Source: Kitasatospora sp. SolWspMP-SS2h
Lineage (GTDB): Bacteria > Actinomycetota > Actinomycetes > Streptomycetales > Streptomycetaceae
Direction of reading: 5' to 3'
DNA length: 64,000 bases
NCBI RefSeq assembly: GCF_003259315.1
Contig: NZ_QLLT01000007.1
Location: 222,872 to 286,871 of the forward strand
Shown in pieces: positions 25,237-33,655 of this stretch. Position 1 is the first letter of the stretch, and each line of letters opens with the position of its first letter. A program made the position numbers and the translations under genes. The notes below the pieces were generated by a model. That model was not told the DNA's origin and searched no databases. It saw nothing but the letters and a program-made list of their open reading frames with translations.

Positions 25237-26627
25237 GCCGCCGCGTCGTAGCCGTCCAGGAAGTTCCGGACCTCCGGCACGGCGACGTGGCCGCGCAGCC
25301 GGTCCGCGGTCCGTGCCAGCATGCCGCGGATCCGCGCGGACCGGACCCGGTCGAGCAGCGCCACCGCCGCCGCGCCGTGCTCGGCCGCGCCCGCCAGGTC
25401 GCCCCGGCCCAGCCGGTCGTGCGCCAACTCGGCGGTGTACAGCACCCGGTTGCGCACGAAGTGCGGCTCCTGGAGGCCGATCGCCCGCTCGGCCCGGTCA
25501 ACGGCCCGGTCCCACTCGCCCAGCGCCGACCAGCACTGCGCCTCCTGCCCGGCCAGTTCGGCCTCGCCGAAGAAGGACATCCACTCCGGGTCGTCCGGCC
25601 GCTCGCCCCGGTCGAACAGCGCGTACGCCCGGGCCAGCGCCCGCTCGCAGGCCGACCGGTCGCCGAGCAGCGCCCAGCCGCCCGCCTCGCGCAGCGCCAG
25701 TAGCGACAGCAGCCGGTCCGAGCCGAGTCCGTCCGCCGCGGCCTGCCCGGCCTGGGCGGCCCGCAGCGCCTCCCGGGGGCGCCCGGCGTCCCGGGCCAGG
25801 AAGGCGCTGTTGCTGAATACGTGCGCCTCCAGGTGCGGGTCGCGGGCCATCCGGGCGGTGGCCAGCGCCTCCGAGTAGAACGACCTGGCGTCCGTCAGCC
25901 GGTTCGAGTCGTGGGCCAACCAGCCTACCGAGATGGCGAGTTCGCCCGCTCCGCCCTGCAACCGGCGCTCGGTCGCGGCGTTGTACTCGCCGTCGTTGAG
26001 CAGCACGTAGGCGCTGCGCAGCGACTGCCCGGCCAACTCGAACAGGGCGTCCGCGCCGTGCGCGTCGTCCAGCAGCCGGATGTCGCGGACCGCCTGCTCG
26101 ACGCCCTCCACCTCGGCCGCGCCGACCCGGCGGCGCTCCGGCCGGGGCGGGGCCGCGGGCGGCGGGGCGGCGGGCAGCGGGGCGGCGGCGGAGGGCGGGG
26201 CCTGGTCCAGGCCGAGCACGGCCGCCAGGGCGGTGGGACCGCCGTTCAGGAACGTACGGCGAAGCACGTCGTCGTTCTCCTCGTCAGACCGGAGCGGGGC
26301 GTCCGGCGGGTGCGCCGGGACGGACGGTTCGGTGGCCGGCGCCCGGCGGCGGACCGCCGTGCGCGGGGCGAACCCGAGCTCCGCCAGCGACTTCTCCGGC
26401 CACAGGTGCCGGAACACCCGCTCGTACGCGTAGTTGGGGCAGCGGATCTCGCCGGACTCGACCCGTCCGACGTAGCGCGCGTCGCAGGACACGTGCTCGC
26501 CGATCTCCCGGGCGGCCCGGCGGACCAGGGTGGCGAACTCCCCCGGCGAGAGGGTGCCGCGCAGCTCGCGCATCGCCTGGTTGGGGACGGGCGCCGGACG
26601 GGGCCCGCCGGTTCGCGTGGCTGCCAT
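25230..26627 (-). CDS. Helix-turn-helix/TPR regulator (NsdA-like layout)
   Basis: A 465-aa cytoplasmic protein. The N-terminal 90 residues hold an HTH-like domain (GEFATLVRRAAREIGEHVSC, DARYVGRVESGEIRCPNYAY). A linker with RRTFLNGGPTALAAVLGL and a Pro-rich stretch leads to about seven TPR-like helical repeats (about 185-440, including LAHDSNRLTDARSFYSEALA and ALGEWDRAVDRAERAIGLQE). Streptomycetes have many such proteins, among them NsdA, a negative regulator of sporulation and antibiotics; which paralogue this is cannot be told here. The ATG at 26627 has CGGAG upstream. Paired TTGCGGA sites lie about 100 bp before it. Confidence 0.85.
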   Translation of the reverse strand: MAATRTGGPRPAPVPNQAMRELRGTLSPGEFATLVRRAAREIGEHVSCDARYVGRVESGEIRCPNYAYERVFRHLWPEKSLAELGFAPRTAVRRRAPATEPSVPAHPPDAPLRSDEENDDVLRRTFLNGGPTALAAVLGLDQAPPSAAAPLPAAPPPAAPPRPERRRVGAAEVEGVEQAVRDIRLLDDAHGADALFELAGQSLRSAYVLLNDGEYNAATERRLQGGAGELAISVGWLAHDSNRLTDARSFYSEALATARMARDPHLEAHVFSNSAFLARDAGRPREALRAAQAGQAAADGLGSDRLLSLLALREAGGWALLGDRSACERALARAYALFDRGERPDDPEWMSFFGEAELAGQEAQCWSALGEWDRAVDRAERAIGLQEPHFVRNRVLYTAELAHDRLGRGDLAGAAEHGAAAVALLDRVRSARIRGMLARTADRLRGHVAVPEVRNFLDGYDAAAA

Positions 26628-26728
26628 GCTGCACTCCGAGGTCGTGCCGGGGTGGTCGCGCCGGCCCCTGGGGGAGGGCCGCCGCGTCGCCACGACAGTA
26701 CCGGCAGTCACCGCGTGAACACGTCGAG

Positions 26729-26762
26729 TTGCGGAGAGTAGGTGGGTCAATTGCGGACAATA
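26729..26762. promoter_or_regulatory. Paired TTGCGGA elements upstream of the HTH-TPR gene
   Basis: TTGCGGAGAGTA (26729-26740) and TTGCGGACAATA (26751-26762) are direct repeats exactly 22 bp, or two helical turns, apart. They lie in the AT-rich part of the 335-bp divergent gap 26628-26962, the likely promoter region of both flanking genes. The binding protein is unknown; the adjacent regulator is the obvious candidate. Confidence 0.45.
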
Positions 26763-26962
26763 CGGACCTAGTTGCCGCGTTGTGCCATGAAATGCCATGG
26801 CTTGCTGTATCGGAGGCCGTGGCCTGGACGCCCGGTCCCGCGTTGTCCTGGTACATGGACACCGGCGGTGCGGGCCCCCTCCCGCACCGGGCACCCGTCG
26901 CACGACCGGGTGACGGAGCGCCGTCCGGTTTCCGCGCGACCCGAGGCGACAGGAGGTCCCCC

Positions 26963-27379
26963 ATGGCCACCGGAGTTCCCCAGTACCGACGGCCGGCCGT
27001 CCCCGCCGCGCCGCCGGCCCCCGCGCCCGTGAGCTCGGCCGCCCGCGTCGTCCAGTACGACACCGTCACCGTCCAGGTCCGGCACGGCCTGGAGGCGGTC
27101 GACATCCTCCGGCTGCGGCGCGCCTGCGGGGCCGTCCAGCAGACCGCCTCCGGCGGCGCGATCGCCTTCCTGGTCCCGGCCGGCACCGCGCTGCGCTGGC
27201 ACCTGTCCGGCTCCGCCTGTACCCCGGGGGCCGAGCTGCTCCCGCCCACCGACCCGCGCTGGATCATCCCGCCCTCCGGCTCCCAGCCGTACCCGCGCCC
27301 CACCGACGCCTGGGTGTTGCGCTCCGCGCTCTGCGAAGCCGCCACCACCCTCACCGCGGGCGGTCTCGGCCCGCTCTGA
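26963..27379 (+). CDS. Unknown conserved-looking 138-aa protein
   Basis: A small soluble protein: a Pro/Ala-rich N-terminus (1-30), then a compact domain with VQYDTVTVQVRHGLEAVDIL, a Cys in RRACGAVQQTASGGAIAFLV, and a C-terminal segment DPRWIIPPSGSQPYPRPTDA. No family is recognised. The phrase GAIAFLVPAGTALRWHL loosely resembles the last part of the unknown protein at 18807-19349 (LLFVQPGTAARL), so the two may be distant relatives. The ATG at 26963 has a strong ACAGGAGG site. It is divergent from the HTH-TPR gene. Confidence 0.75.
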   Translation: MATGVPQYRRPAVPAAPPAPAPVSSAARVVQYDTVTVQVRHGLEAVDILRLRRACGAVQQTASGGAIAFLVPAGTALRWHLSGSACTPGAELLPPTDPRWIIPPSGSQPYPRPTDAWVLRSALCEAATTLTAGGLGPL

Positions 27380-27520
27380 GCGCGCCCGGACTTCTCCTGA
27401 CGGCTCATCAGAGAACCTGCCCGAAACGCCAGTTGGCATGCAACCGTCGTCTCAGCGGGCGGAACGCCCGACCCCGCAGCGGGCAGCGCCCGTCACCCAC
27501 CGTCGCATCCCCTCGTCGAC

Positions 27521-27545
27521 GGGCCCCCTCGTCGACGGGCCCCCC
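27521..27545 (+). repeat. Short direct repeat upstream of the spermidine-synthase-like gene
   Basis: TCGTCGACGGGCCCC occurs twice in tandem about 90 bp before the next start. Function unknown; it may be a duplication remnant or part of a promoter. Confidence 0.6.
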
Positions 27546-27621
27546 GCCGCTCCGCCCGCGCTGCGACGGGGCGCGACCCCGACCGGCGACCACTCCGGGG
27601 CGGGCACCGGATAATGGGGCC

Positions 27622-28500
27622 ATGGGCCGTCCACGCACCACCCCCGCCGTCCCCGGCCGCGCGCACAGCCAGGGCCCGCTCACCGCGGCCGTCGCCTCCG
27701 GCACCGCCGAGCTCCGCCCCGACCGCGACCGGCCGCACGCCTGGCAGCTGCTCCTCGACGGCGCGCCGCAGTCCCTGGTCGACCTCGCCGACCCCGGCCA
27801 CCTCGGCTTCGCCTACCAGCGCCGGATCGGCCACCTGATCGACCTGGCCGCCCCCGCCCGGCAGCCGCTCACCGCCCTGCACCTCGGCGGCGGCGCGCTC
27901 ACCCTGGCCCGCTACACCGCCGCCACCCGGCCGCGCTCCCGCCAGCAGGTCGCCGAGATCGACACCGGGCTCACCGAGCTGGTCCGCGCCGAACTGCCGC
28001 TCGACCGCGGCTGGCAGATCAAGGTCCGCGGCGGCGACGCCCGCGCCGCCCTGGAACGCACCCCCGACGACTCCACCGACCTGGTCATCGCCGACGTCTT
28101 CGCCGGCGCCCGGGTCCCCGCGCACTGCGCCACCGTCGAGTTCGCCCGCCACGCCGCCCGCGCCCTCACCGGCGGCGGTCACTACGCCGCCAACATCACC
28201 GACGGCGGCCCGCTCGCCTTCGCCCGCGCCCAGGCCGCCACCCTGGCCGCCGTCTTCCCCGAACTCTGCCTGATCGCCGACCCCGCCGTCCTGCGCGGCA
28301 AGCGCTTCGGCAACTTCGTCCTGCTGGCCGCCCACACCCCCCTCCCGCTCCCCGAACTCACCCGCCGCCTGGCCACCGACCCCGCCCAGGCCCGCCTGCT
28401 GCACGGCCGCGACCTCACCGACTTCACGGCCGGCACCATCCCGACCACCGACGGCACCGCCGTCCCGTCCCCGGCCCCGCCGCCGCGGGCCTTCGGCTGA
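27622..28500 (+). CDS. Spermidine-synthase-like methyltransferase-fold protein
   Basis: A 292-aa Rossmann-fold protein related to spermidine synthases. The nucleotide-binding loop is LHLGGGALTLARYTAATRP, an acidic residue follows in QQVAEIDTGL, and DLVIADVFAGARVP is the motif after strand 4. The classical polyamine-synthase gatekeeper region is weakly conserved, and many streptomycete members are annotated this way without proven activity, so a methyl- or aminopropyl-transferase role is only likely. The ATG at 27622 follows AT-rich ATAATGGGGC with no strong ribosome site. It stands alone and converges on the Uma2 gene. Confidence 0.82.
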   Translation: MGRPRTTPAVPGRAHSQGPLTAAVASGTAELRPDRDRPHAWQLLLDGAPQSLVDLADPGHLGFAYQRRIGHLIDLAAPARQPLTALHLGGGALTLARYTAATRPRSRQQVAEIDTGLTELVRAELPLDRGWQIKVRGGDARAALERTPDDSTDLVIADVFAGARVPAHCATVEFARHAARALTGGGHYAANITDGGPLAFARAQAATLAAVFPELCLIADPAVLRGKRFGNFVLLAAHTPLPLPELTRRLATDPAQARLLHGRDLTDFTAGTIPTTDGTAVPSPAPPPRAFG

Positions 28501-28542
28501 CAGCCCCCCGCCGATCCGCCGTCCGCCGTCCGCAGCCTGCGG

Positions 28543-29106
28543 TCAGCGGCGCAGCACGGCCGGATCGAGATCGAGCGGGAACGGGTCGGTGAGGGCGGTG
28601 GATTCACCGGGCCGGACGGTGCGGTCGAGGTAGCCGCCGTCCCGGTCGAGCCGGCCGAGGTGGAGGCCGGGCAGCGGGTCGAGGTCCAGCCGCCAGTAGT
28701 GCGGGATGCCGGCGGCGGCGTACAGGCCGGGCTTGGTGCGGCGGTCGATGACCCTGGTGGACGGCGAGGCGATCTCGACGACGACCACCACGTCGTCGGC
28801 GTGCAGGGTGGCCCCCGCCCCGGCGGCGGCGGACGCGTCGGCGATCACCAGGTCGGGGATCAGCAGGCCGTCGGGGACGAGCACGTTGACGGCCTCCAGC
28901 ACCTCGAACGGGGCGCCCGAGGTGTGGATTGCGGCATCGAGGAGTGCCCACAGCCGCGAGCTGATTCGCTGGTGCGGAACTCCGGGATTGGGGCTCATCA
29001 GCAGGGCCCCCCCGACCAGTTCGATGCGATGGCGGGTGTCTTCGGGCAGGGCGAGAACGTCTTCGACCGTCCACGGCCCAGGGTGATCGGAAACGGCGAC
29101 ACTCAC
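28543..29106 (-). CDS. Uma2-family (DUF820) PD-(D/E)XK nuclease-like protein
   Basis: A 187-aa restriction-endonuclease-fold protein. The family pattern is complete: PDLVIAD (metal-binding Asp), VVVVVEIASPST (Glu-x-x of the core) and TKPGLYAAAGIPHYWRLDL. Uma2 proteins are abundant in streptomycetes and cyanobacteria; the biological role is unknown and their link to mobile DNA is debated. The GTG at 29106 has GGAAGGATC upstream. The gene is flanked by unrelated genes, and no partner toxin or methylase is visible. Confidence 0.9.
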   Translation of the reverse strand: MSVAVSDHPGPWTVEDVLALPEDTRHRIELVGGALLMSPNPGVPHQRISSRLWALLDAAIHTSGAPFEVLEAVNVLVPDGLLIPDLVIADASAAAGAGATLHADDVVVVVEIASPSTRVIDRRTKPGLYAAAGIPHYWRLDLDPLPGLHLGRLDRDGGYLDRTVRPGESTALTDPFPLDLDPAVLRR

Positions 29107-29195
29107 GATCCTTCCTACCTTCCTTCGACGCCGTGGAGCGGAATGCCTCCATTGTCTCCACAGGCGCCGTTCGGCGATACCAGGGGGAGACCGGG

Positions 29196-30125
29196 TCAGT
29201 GGCCGCCGCCCGGGAGGCCGCGGTGCTTGTACATGGCGGCGGCGGTGAGCAGCAGGCCGGCCGCGATGGGGAGCAGGACGGCGACGGTGCCCTCGCCGGC
29301 GGGGCGGGTGGGGGCGGCGGTGAGGGCGACGCGGTCGGGGGCGGTGGGCGCGGGGCGCGGGGCCGGGGTGCCGAGCGGCGGGGCGGGGCGGGGGGCCGGG
29401 GTGCGGGGCTCGGCGGGGGCGGCGGGCAGGGCCGCGGCGGCGGTGGTGGCGGGGGTGCCGGCGGAGGTGCGCTGGGCCGGGACGGTGGGCGCGGCAGTGC
29501 CGGGGGCGGTGCTCCCGTCGGGTTCGCGGCCGTTCGCGGGGCCGGAGCGGGAGGCGCGGGGGCCGTTCTCGGGACGGGACTGCGGGGGGACGCCGGAGAG
29601 CAGGCCGGCGGCGAGCGAGAAGGCGTCGGCGTGGTGGCCGGGGAGCGGGAGTTCGCCGGTGCCGAGGTGGTGGCCGAGGGCGGCGCCGAGGCCCTGGACC
29701 GGCCGGTCGCCGCCCGAGCCGAGGGGGAGCGCGCCGCCCGCGCCGCTCGCGGTGCCGACCGGGTCGAGGGCGTCCACGGCACCGGCCGCACCGGCCGCAC
29801 CGACGGCGCCGACCGTACCGGCTGCGCCCGCCGCCTCGCCGACCGGCCCGTCGAGCGGGTCGCCGTCGTCCGAGCCGGGGCGGACGACGGTGCCGAGGGC
29901 GCGGCCGGGGTGGTGCGGCGGGCGCCCGGTGTCGGCGGCGCGGGCGTCGGCCGCCCCGAGGCCGAGGCCCAGCACCTGGGCGGCGAGCATGCCGCCCGCC
30001 GCCAGTGCCCCGGGCCGGCCCCACCGCTGCCGGGTGGTGTCCGAACGTCGCGGTCGCTTCGCGTGGTTGGTCCGCACACCAGGGGAGAACGAGCGGGACT
30101 CCCCGCGGTCACGCCCGTCGCCCAC
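29196..30125 (-). CDS. Low-complexity secreted/membrane-anchored protein
   Basis: A 309-aa protein. A long basic N-terminus leads into a signal-like segment (about 40-64, GALAAGGMLAAQVLGLGLGAADARA). An Ala/Gly/Pro-rich body with a seven-fold GAAGA-type stretch follows, then a C-terminal transmembrane helix (about 282-302, VAVLLPIAAGLLLTAAAMY) and a short basic tail. This is the layout of an envelope-anchored surface protein, but there is no LPXTG sorting motif. The start is uncertain: the GTG at 30125 has a GGAGG almost touching it, and the GTG giving VRTNHAKRPR is an alternative. No family recognised. Confidence 0.65.
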   Translation of the reverse strand: MGDGRDRGESRSFSPGVRTNHAKRPRRSDTTRQRWGRPGALAAGGMLAAQVLGLGLGAADARAADTGRPPHHPGRALGTVVRPGSDDGDPLDGPVGEAAGAAGTVGAVGAAGAAGAVDALDPVGTASGAGGALPLGSGGDRPVQGLGAALGHHLGTGELPLPGHHADAFSLAAGLLSGVPPQSRPENGPRASRSGPANGREPDGSTAPGTAAPTVPAQRTSAGTPATTAAAALPAAPAEPRTPAPRPAPPLGTPAPRPAPTAPDRVALTAAPTRPAGEGTVAVLLPIAAGLLLTAAAMYKHRGLPGGGH

Positions 30126-30156
30126 CCTCCGTCACACCGTGCGGGCGCACGGGAGT

Positions 30157-31614
30157 TCAGGCGAGCCCCCCGCGCCGGATCACCTCCGCGTACCAGCGGG
30201 CGCTGGTCTTGGGGGTGCGCCGCTGGGTCTCGTAGTCGACGTGGACGATGCCGAAGCGCTTGCTGTAGCCGTACGCCCATTCGAAGTTGTCCAGGAGCGA
30301 CCAGAGGTAGTAGCCCCGGACGTCGGCACCCGCCGCGATCGCCTCGGCCACGGCCGCCAGGTGCAGCTCGACGTAGCGGACCCGCTCCGGGTCGTGGACC
30401 TCGCCGTCCGGGCCGACCGCGTCGTCGAAGGCGGCGCCGTTCTCGGTGACCATCAGCGGCAGGCCGAAGTCGCGGTGCATGCCGACCAGCGAGTCGGTCA
30501 GGCCGGAGGCGTCGATCGGCCAGCCCATCGCGGTGACGTCGTCGTTGGCGAGGTGGAAGACCACGTCCTCGGAGCCCGGCCAGCAGCTGAACTCGCTGTC
30601 GCCGTGGCCGTCGTTGCGGGCGGCCTCGGCGCTCCCCGCGGCGTCGGCGCGCGGGGCCGAGACGACGGTCGGGTTGTAGTAGTTGAGGCAGAGCAGGTCG
30701 ATCGGACGGCCGATCTCCGCCTCGTCTCCGGGGCGCACCAGCTCGTCCCAGTCGACCAGGTGGGCGGTGTCGGCCTTGAGGTCCTCGGGGTAGCCGCCCT
30801 TGAACATCGGGCCGGTCCAGACCCGGTTGCCGACCGCCTCGATCCGGCGGGCCGCCTCGCGGTCCTCCGGGGTGTCGGTGAGCGGGCGGACCAGGTGCAG
30901 GTTGAGCGAGACCGAGACCTTCGCCGAGGCGGGCAGCACCTCGCGCAGCGCGCCGACGGCCAGGCCGTGGCCGAGGTTGAGGTGGTGGGCGGCCTTGAGG
31001 GCGTCCGCCGGGTTGGTGCGGCCGGGGGCGTGGACGCCGGAGCCGTAGCCGAGGAAGGCGCTGCACCAGGGCTCGTTGAGGGTGGTCCAGACCGGGACGC
31101 GGTCGCCGAGCGCGCCGGCGGCCAGCGCCGCGTACTCGGCGAAGCGGTGGGCGGTCTCCCGGACCGGCCAGCCGCCGGCCTCCTCCAGGTCCTGCGGGAG
31201 GTCCCAGTGGTAGAGCGTGGCGACCGGGGAGATGCCGTGTTCGAGCAGGGTGTCGACCAGGGCGCGGTAGAAGTCGAGGCCGCGCTCGACGGCCGGACCG
31301 CGGCCGGTCGGCTGGATCCGCGGCCAGGAGAGCGAGAAGCGGTACGAGGTGAGGCCGAGGTCGGCCATCAGGCGGACGTCCTCGCGGAAGCGGTGGTAGT
31401 GGTCCACCGCGACGTCGCCGGTGTCGCCGTTCAGCACCTTGCCGGGGGTCCTGGCGAAGGCGTCCCAGATGGAGGGGGTGCGGCCGTCCTCGGCGGCGGC
31501 GCCCTCGATCTGGTAGGCGGCGGTGGCGGCGCCCCAGGCGAAGCCGGGCGGGAAGGCCACCCGGGGGGCCGCCACGGAGGAGTGGGCGGCGGTGGGCCGA
31601 TCGGTCATGGTCAT
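30157..31614 (-). CDS. bglC: GH1 beta-glucosidase (cello-oligosaccharide hydrolase)
   Basis: A 485-aa cytoplasmic beta-glucosidase that hydrolyses imported cellobiose or cellotriose to glucose. The GH1 signatures are intact: the N-terminal [20 protein letters not shown], the acid/base Glu in [15 protein letters not shown] and the nucleophile Glu in [12 protein letters not shown]. Two in-frame ATGs occur at 31614 and 31608. A CebR-type palindrome lies 1 bp upstream of the first, where it overlaps the ribosome-binding region. It is the last gene downstream of cebEFG on the same strand. In other streptomycetes this enzyme also tunes CebR induction by consuming the inducer. Confidence 0.96.
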   Translation of the reverse strand: MTMTDRPTAAHSSVAAPRVAFPPGFAWGAATAAYQIEGAAAEDGRTPSIWDAFARTPGKVLNGDTGDVAVDHYHRFREDVRLMADLGLTSYRFSLSWPRIQPTGRGPAVERGLDFYRALVDTLLEHGISPVATLYHWDLPQDLEEAGGWPVRETAHRFAEYAALAAGALGDRVPVWTTLNEPWCSAFLGYGSGVHAPGRTNPADALKAAHHLNLGHGLAVGALREVLPASAKVSVSLNLHLVRPLTDTPEDREAARRIEAVGNRVWTGPMFKGGYPEDLKADTAHLVDWDELVRPGDEAEIGRPIDLLCLNYYNPTVVSAPRADAAGSAEAARNDGHGDSEFSCWPGSEDVVFHLANDDVTAMGWPIDASGLTDSLVGMHRDFGLPLMVTENGAAFDDAVGPDGEVHDPERVRYVELHLAAVAEAIAAGADVRGYYLWSLLDNFEWAYGYSKRFGIVHVDYETQRRTPKTSARWYAEVIRRGGLA

Positions 31615-31615
31615 A

Positions 31616-31629
31616 CGGGAGCGCTCCCA
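31616..31629. promoter_or_regulatory. CebR operator before bglC
   Basis: CGGGAGCGCTCCCA differs in one base from the CebR palindrome TGGGAGCGCTCCCA. It lies immediately upstream of the bglC start and 45 bp downstream of cebG, so bglC can be controlled separately from the transporter. Confidence 0.85.
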
Positions 31630-31673
31630 TGGTTCGAGGGTGGACAAGGCGGTGTATCCGGACTTCCGGCGGA

Positions 31674-32588
31674 TCAGCTCTTGACGGCGCCGGAGGTGAT
31701 GCCGCCCACGATGTGCTTCCCCAGAACGGCGAAGATCAACAGCAGCGGCAGGGTGCCGACGAGCGCACCGGTCATGATCACGGCCTGGTTGATGTCGTGG
31801 CCGGAGCCGCCGCCGATCGCGGAGAGCGCGACCTGCACGGTCGGGTTCTGCTGGGTGAGCACCACGAACGGCCAGAAGAAGTCGTTCCAGGACTGCACGA
31901 ACACCAGCATGCCGAGCACCGCCATCGCGGGCCGGGCGATCGGGAACACCACGTGCCAGATGATCCGCAGGCTGTTCGCGCCGTCCACCCGGGCCGCCTC
32001 GATCAGCTCGAACGGCAGCGCCTCGGTCAGGAACTGGCGCATGAAGAACACGCCGAACGCGGCCACCAGCGAGGGCAGGATCACCGACTGCAGGTGGTTG
32101 CCCCAGTCCAGCTTCGTGACGATCCGGTACAGCGGGATGACGCTGAGCTGCGGCGGGATGGTCATGGTGGCGACCACCAGGGTCAGCAGCGCGTTGCGGC
32201 CCCGGAAGCGCAGCTTGGCGAAGGCGAAGCCGGCCAGCGTGGAGAACAGCACCGTGGACAGCGACACGCAGCCCGCCACGACGGTGGAGTTCAGCAGCGC
32301 GGTGCCCATGTCCGCCTGGTCCCAGGCGGTGGTGATGTTCGTCCACAGCTCGCCGCCGGGCACCATCGGCGGCGGCGACTGGGCGACCCGCTCGCCGGTG
32401 CTGGAGGCCGCGACGAAGGTCCAGTAGAGCGGGAACAGCGAGACCAGGGCGGCGATCCCGAGCAGCAGGTAGGCGACCGGGCCCGCCTTGTCGTGGTCGC
32501 CCGCCCCGCGCCGGAACAGGCCGCGCGGACGGTCCTGCTCGGCGGGCACCGCCCCGCGGGTGGAAGGAGTGGACAGGGTGGCGGCCAT
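31674..32588 (-). CDS. cebG: Cellobiose/cellotriose ABC transporter permease CebG
   Basis: A 304-aa inner permease subunit of a CUT1-family sugar importer. There are six predicted spans, from [20 protein letters not shown] onward, and the EAA-loop motif for contact with the ATPase is at [20 protein letters not shown]. The start ATG at 32588 is 1 bp from the cebF stop, so translation is probably coupled. No ATPase gene is in the cluster; in streptomycetes the shared ATPase MsiK is encoded elsewhere. The assignment to cello-oligosaccharides rests on the neighbouring bglC, cebR and operators. Confidence 0.93.
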   Translation of the reverse strand: MAATLSTPSTRGAVPAEQDRPRGLFRRGAGDHDKAGPVAYLLLGIAALVSLFPLYWTFVAASSTGERVAQSPPPMVPGGELWTNITTAWDQADMGTALLNSTVVAGCVSLSTVLFSTLAGFAFAKLRFRGRNALLTLVVATMTIPPQLSVIPLYRIVTKLDWGNHLQSVILPSLVAAFGVFFMRQFLTEALPFELIEAARVDGANSLRIIWHVVFPIARPAMAVLGMLVFVQSWNDFFWPFVVLTQQNPTVQVALSAIGGGSGHDINQAVIMTGALVGTLPLLLIFAVLGKHIVGGITSGAVKS

Positions 32589-32589
32589 G

Positions 32590-33546
32590 TCAGCCTCCCA
32601 GCTCGTGGCGCTTGCGGTAACGGGTGATCAGGTACTGCACCAGGCCGAGCAGCAGCAGGAGCAGCAGCATCGTCCAGGCCACCGCCGAGGCGCGGCCCAG
32701 CTGGCGCGACGGCCAGCCCAGCTCGTACAGGTAGAGGCTGAGCGTCTGGAACTGGTGCGCCGAGCCGCCGGACACGCCGACGCCGCCGCCGAACAGCATC
32801 GGCTCGCCGAACAGCTGGGTGGCGCCGATGGTGGAGACGATGATGGTGAACATGATCGTCGGGCGGATCGACGGGACGGTGATCCGGGTGAACTGCTGCC
32901 AGCGGTTGGCCCCGTCCAGGCTGGCCGCCTCGTACAGGTCCTTCGGCACCGCCTGCATCGCGGCCAGGTAGATCAGCGCGTTGTAGCCGGTCCAGCGCCA
33001 GGTCACGATGGTGGAGATGGCGATCTGCGAGGGCCAGGTCTCGGAGTACCAGTTCGGGTGGATCCCGACCGCGCCCAGCATCCAGTTGACGAACCCGTAG
33101 TCCGGGTTGAACAGCTGGACGAACACCAGGGTCGCGGCGGCGATCGAGGTGGCGTACGGGGCGAGGATCGCGACCCGGAAGAAGCCCCGGCCGCGCATCC
33201 GGTAGTTGAGCAGGTGGGCCAGCCCGAGCGCCGTCAGCAGCTGCGGGACGGTCGAGATGACGCCGATGGTGAAGGTGTTGCGCAGCGCCGTCCAGAACTG
33301 GTCGTTCGACCACAGGCGGGTGTAGTTGCCGAAGCCCCGCCACTCCATCACGTCCGGCTTGAGCAGGTCGACGTAGTGCAGCGACAGCCAGCCCGTCCAG
33401 ATCAGCGGGAAGAGGCCGAAGGCGGCGAAGCAGAGGAAGAACGGGGCGATGAAGGCGTACGGGGAGGCCTTCAGGTCGAACCGGTACAGGCGGGAGCGCC
33501 AGGCGGGGCGCGCGGGCGGGGCCTCGGCGCGGACGTGGGTGGCCAC
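32590..33546 (-). CDS. cebF: Cellobiose/cellotriose ABC transporter permease CebF
   Basis: A 318-aa permease with six predicted spans (first at SPYAFIAPFFLCFAAFGLFP) and the EAA loop YEAASLDGANRWQQFTRITVPSI. It pairs with CebG to form the membrane channel. The GTG start at 33546 follows GGGAAGGAAAC. It is downstream of cebE with a 109-bp gap, and the stop nearly abuts the cebG start. Confidence 0.93.
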   Translation of the reverse strand: MATHVRAEAPPARPAWRSRLYRFDLKASPYAFIAPFFLCFAAFGLFPLIWTGWLSLHYVDLLKPDVMEWRGFGNYTRLWSNDQFWTALRNTFTIGVISTVPQLLTALGLAHLLNYRMRGRGFFRVAILAPYATSIAAATLVFVQLFNPDYGFVNWMLGAVGIHPNWYSETWPSQIAISTIVTWRWTGYNALIYLAAMQAVPKDLYEAASLDGANRWQQFTRITVPSIRPTIMFTIIVSTIGATQLFGEPMLFGGGVGVSGGSAHQFQTLSLYLYELGWPSRQLGRASAVAWTMLLLLLLLGLVQYLITRYRKRHELGG

Positions 33547-33655
33547 TTGGGGTTTCCTTCCCGGAGGTGGCGAGGGGCGGCGGAACGGCGCCCGGCCGGG
33601 TGGGCGGACCCGGCCGGGCAGTAGGGACCGGCTACCGGCGCGCGGCCGGCCCGGA

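Noticed and set aside
30157..31630. Read-through fusion of the bglC and cebG frames
   Set aside because: The open frame continues upstream of bglC, but two clear ATGs, the CebR site and GH1 N-terminal alignment fix the bglC start.
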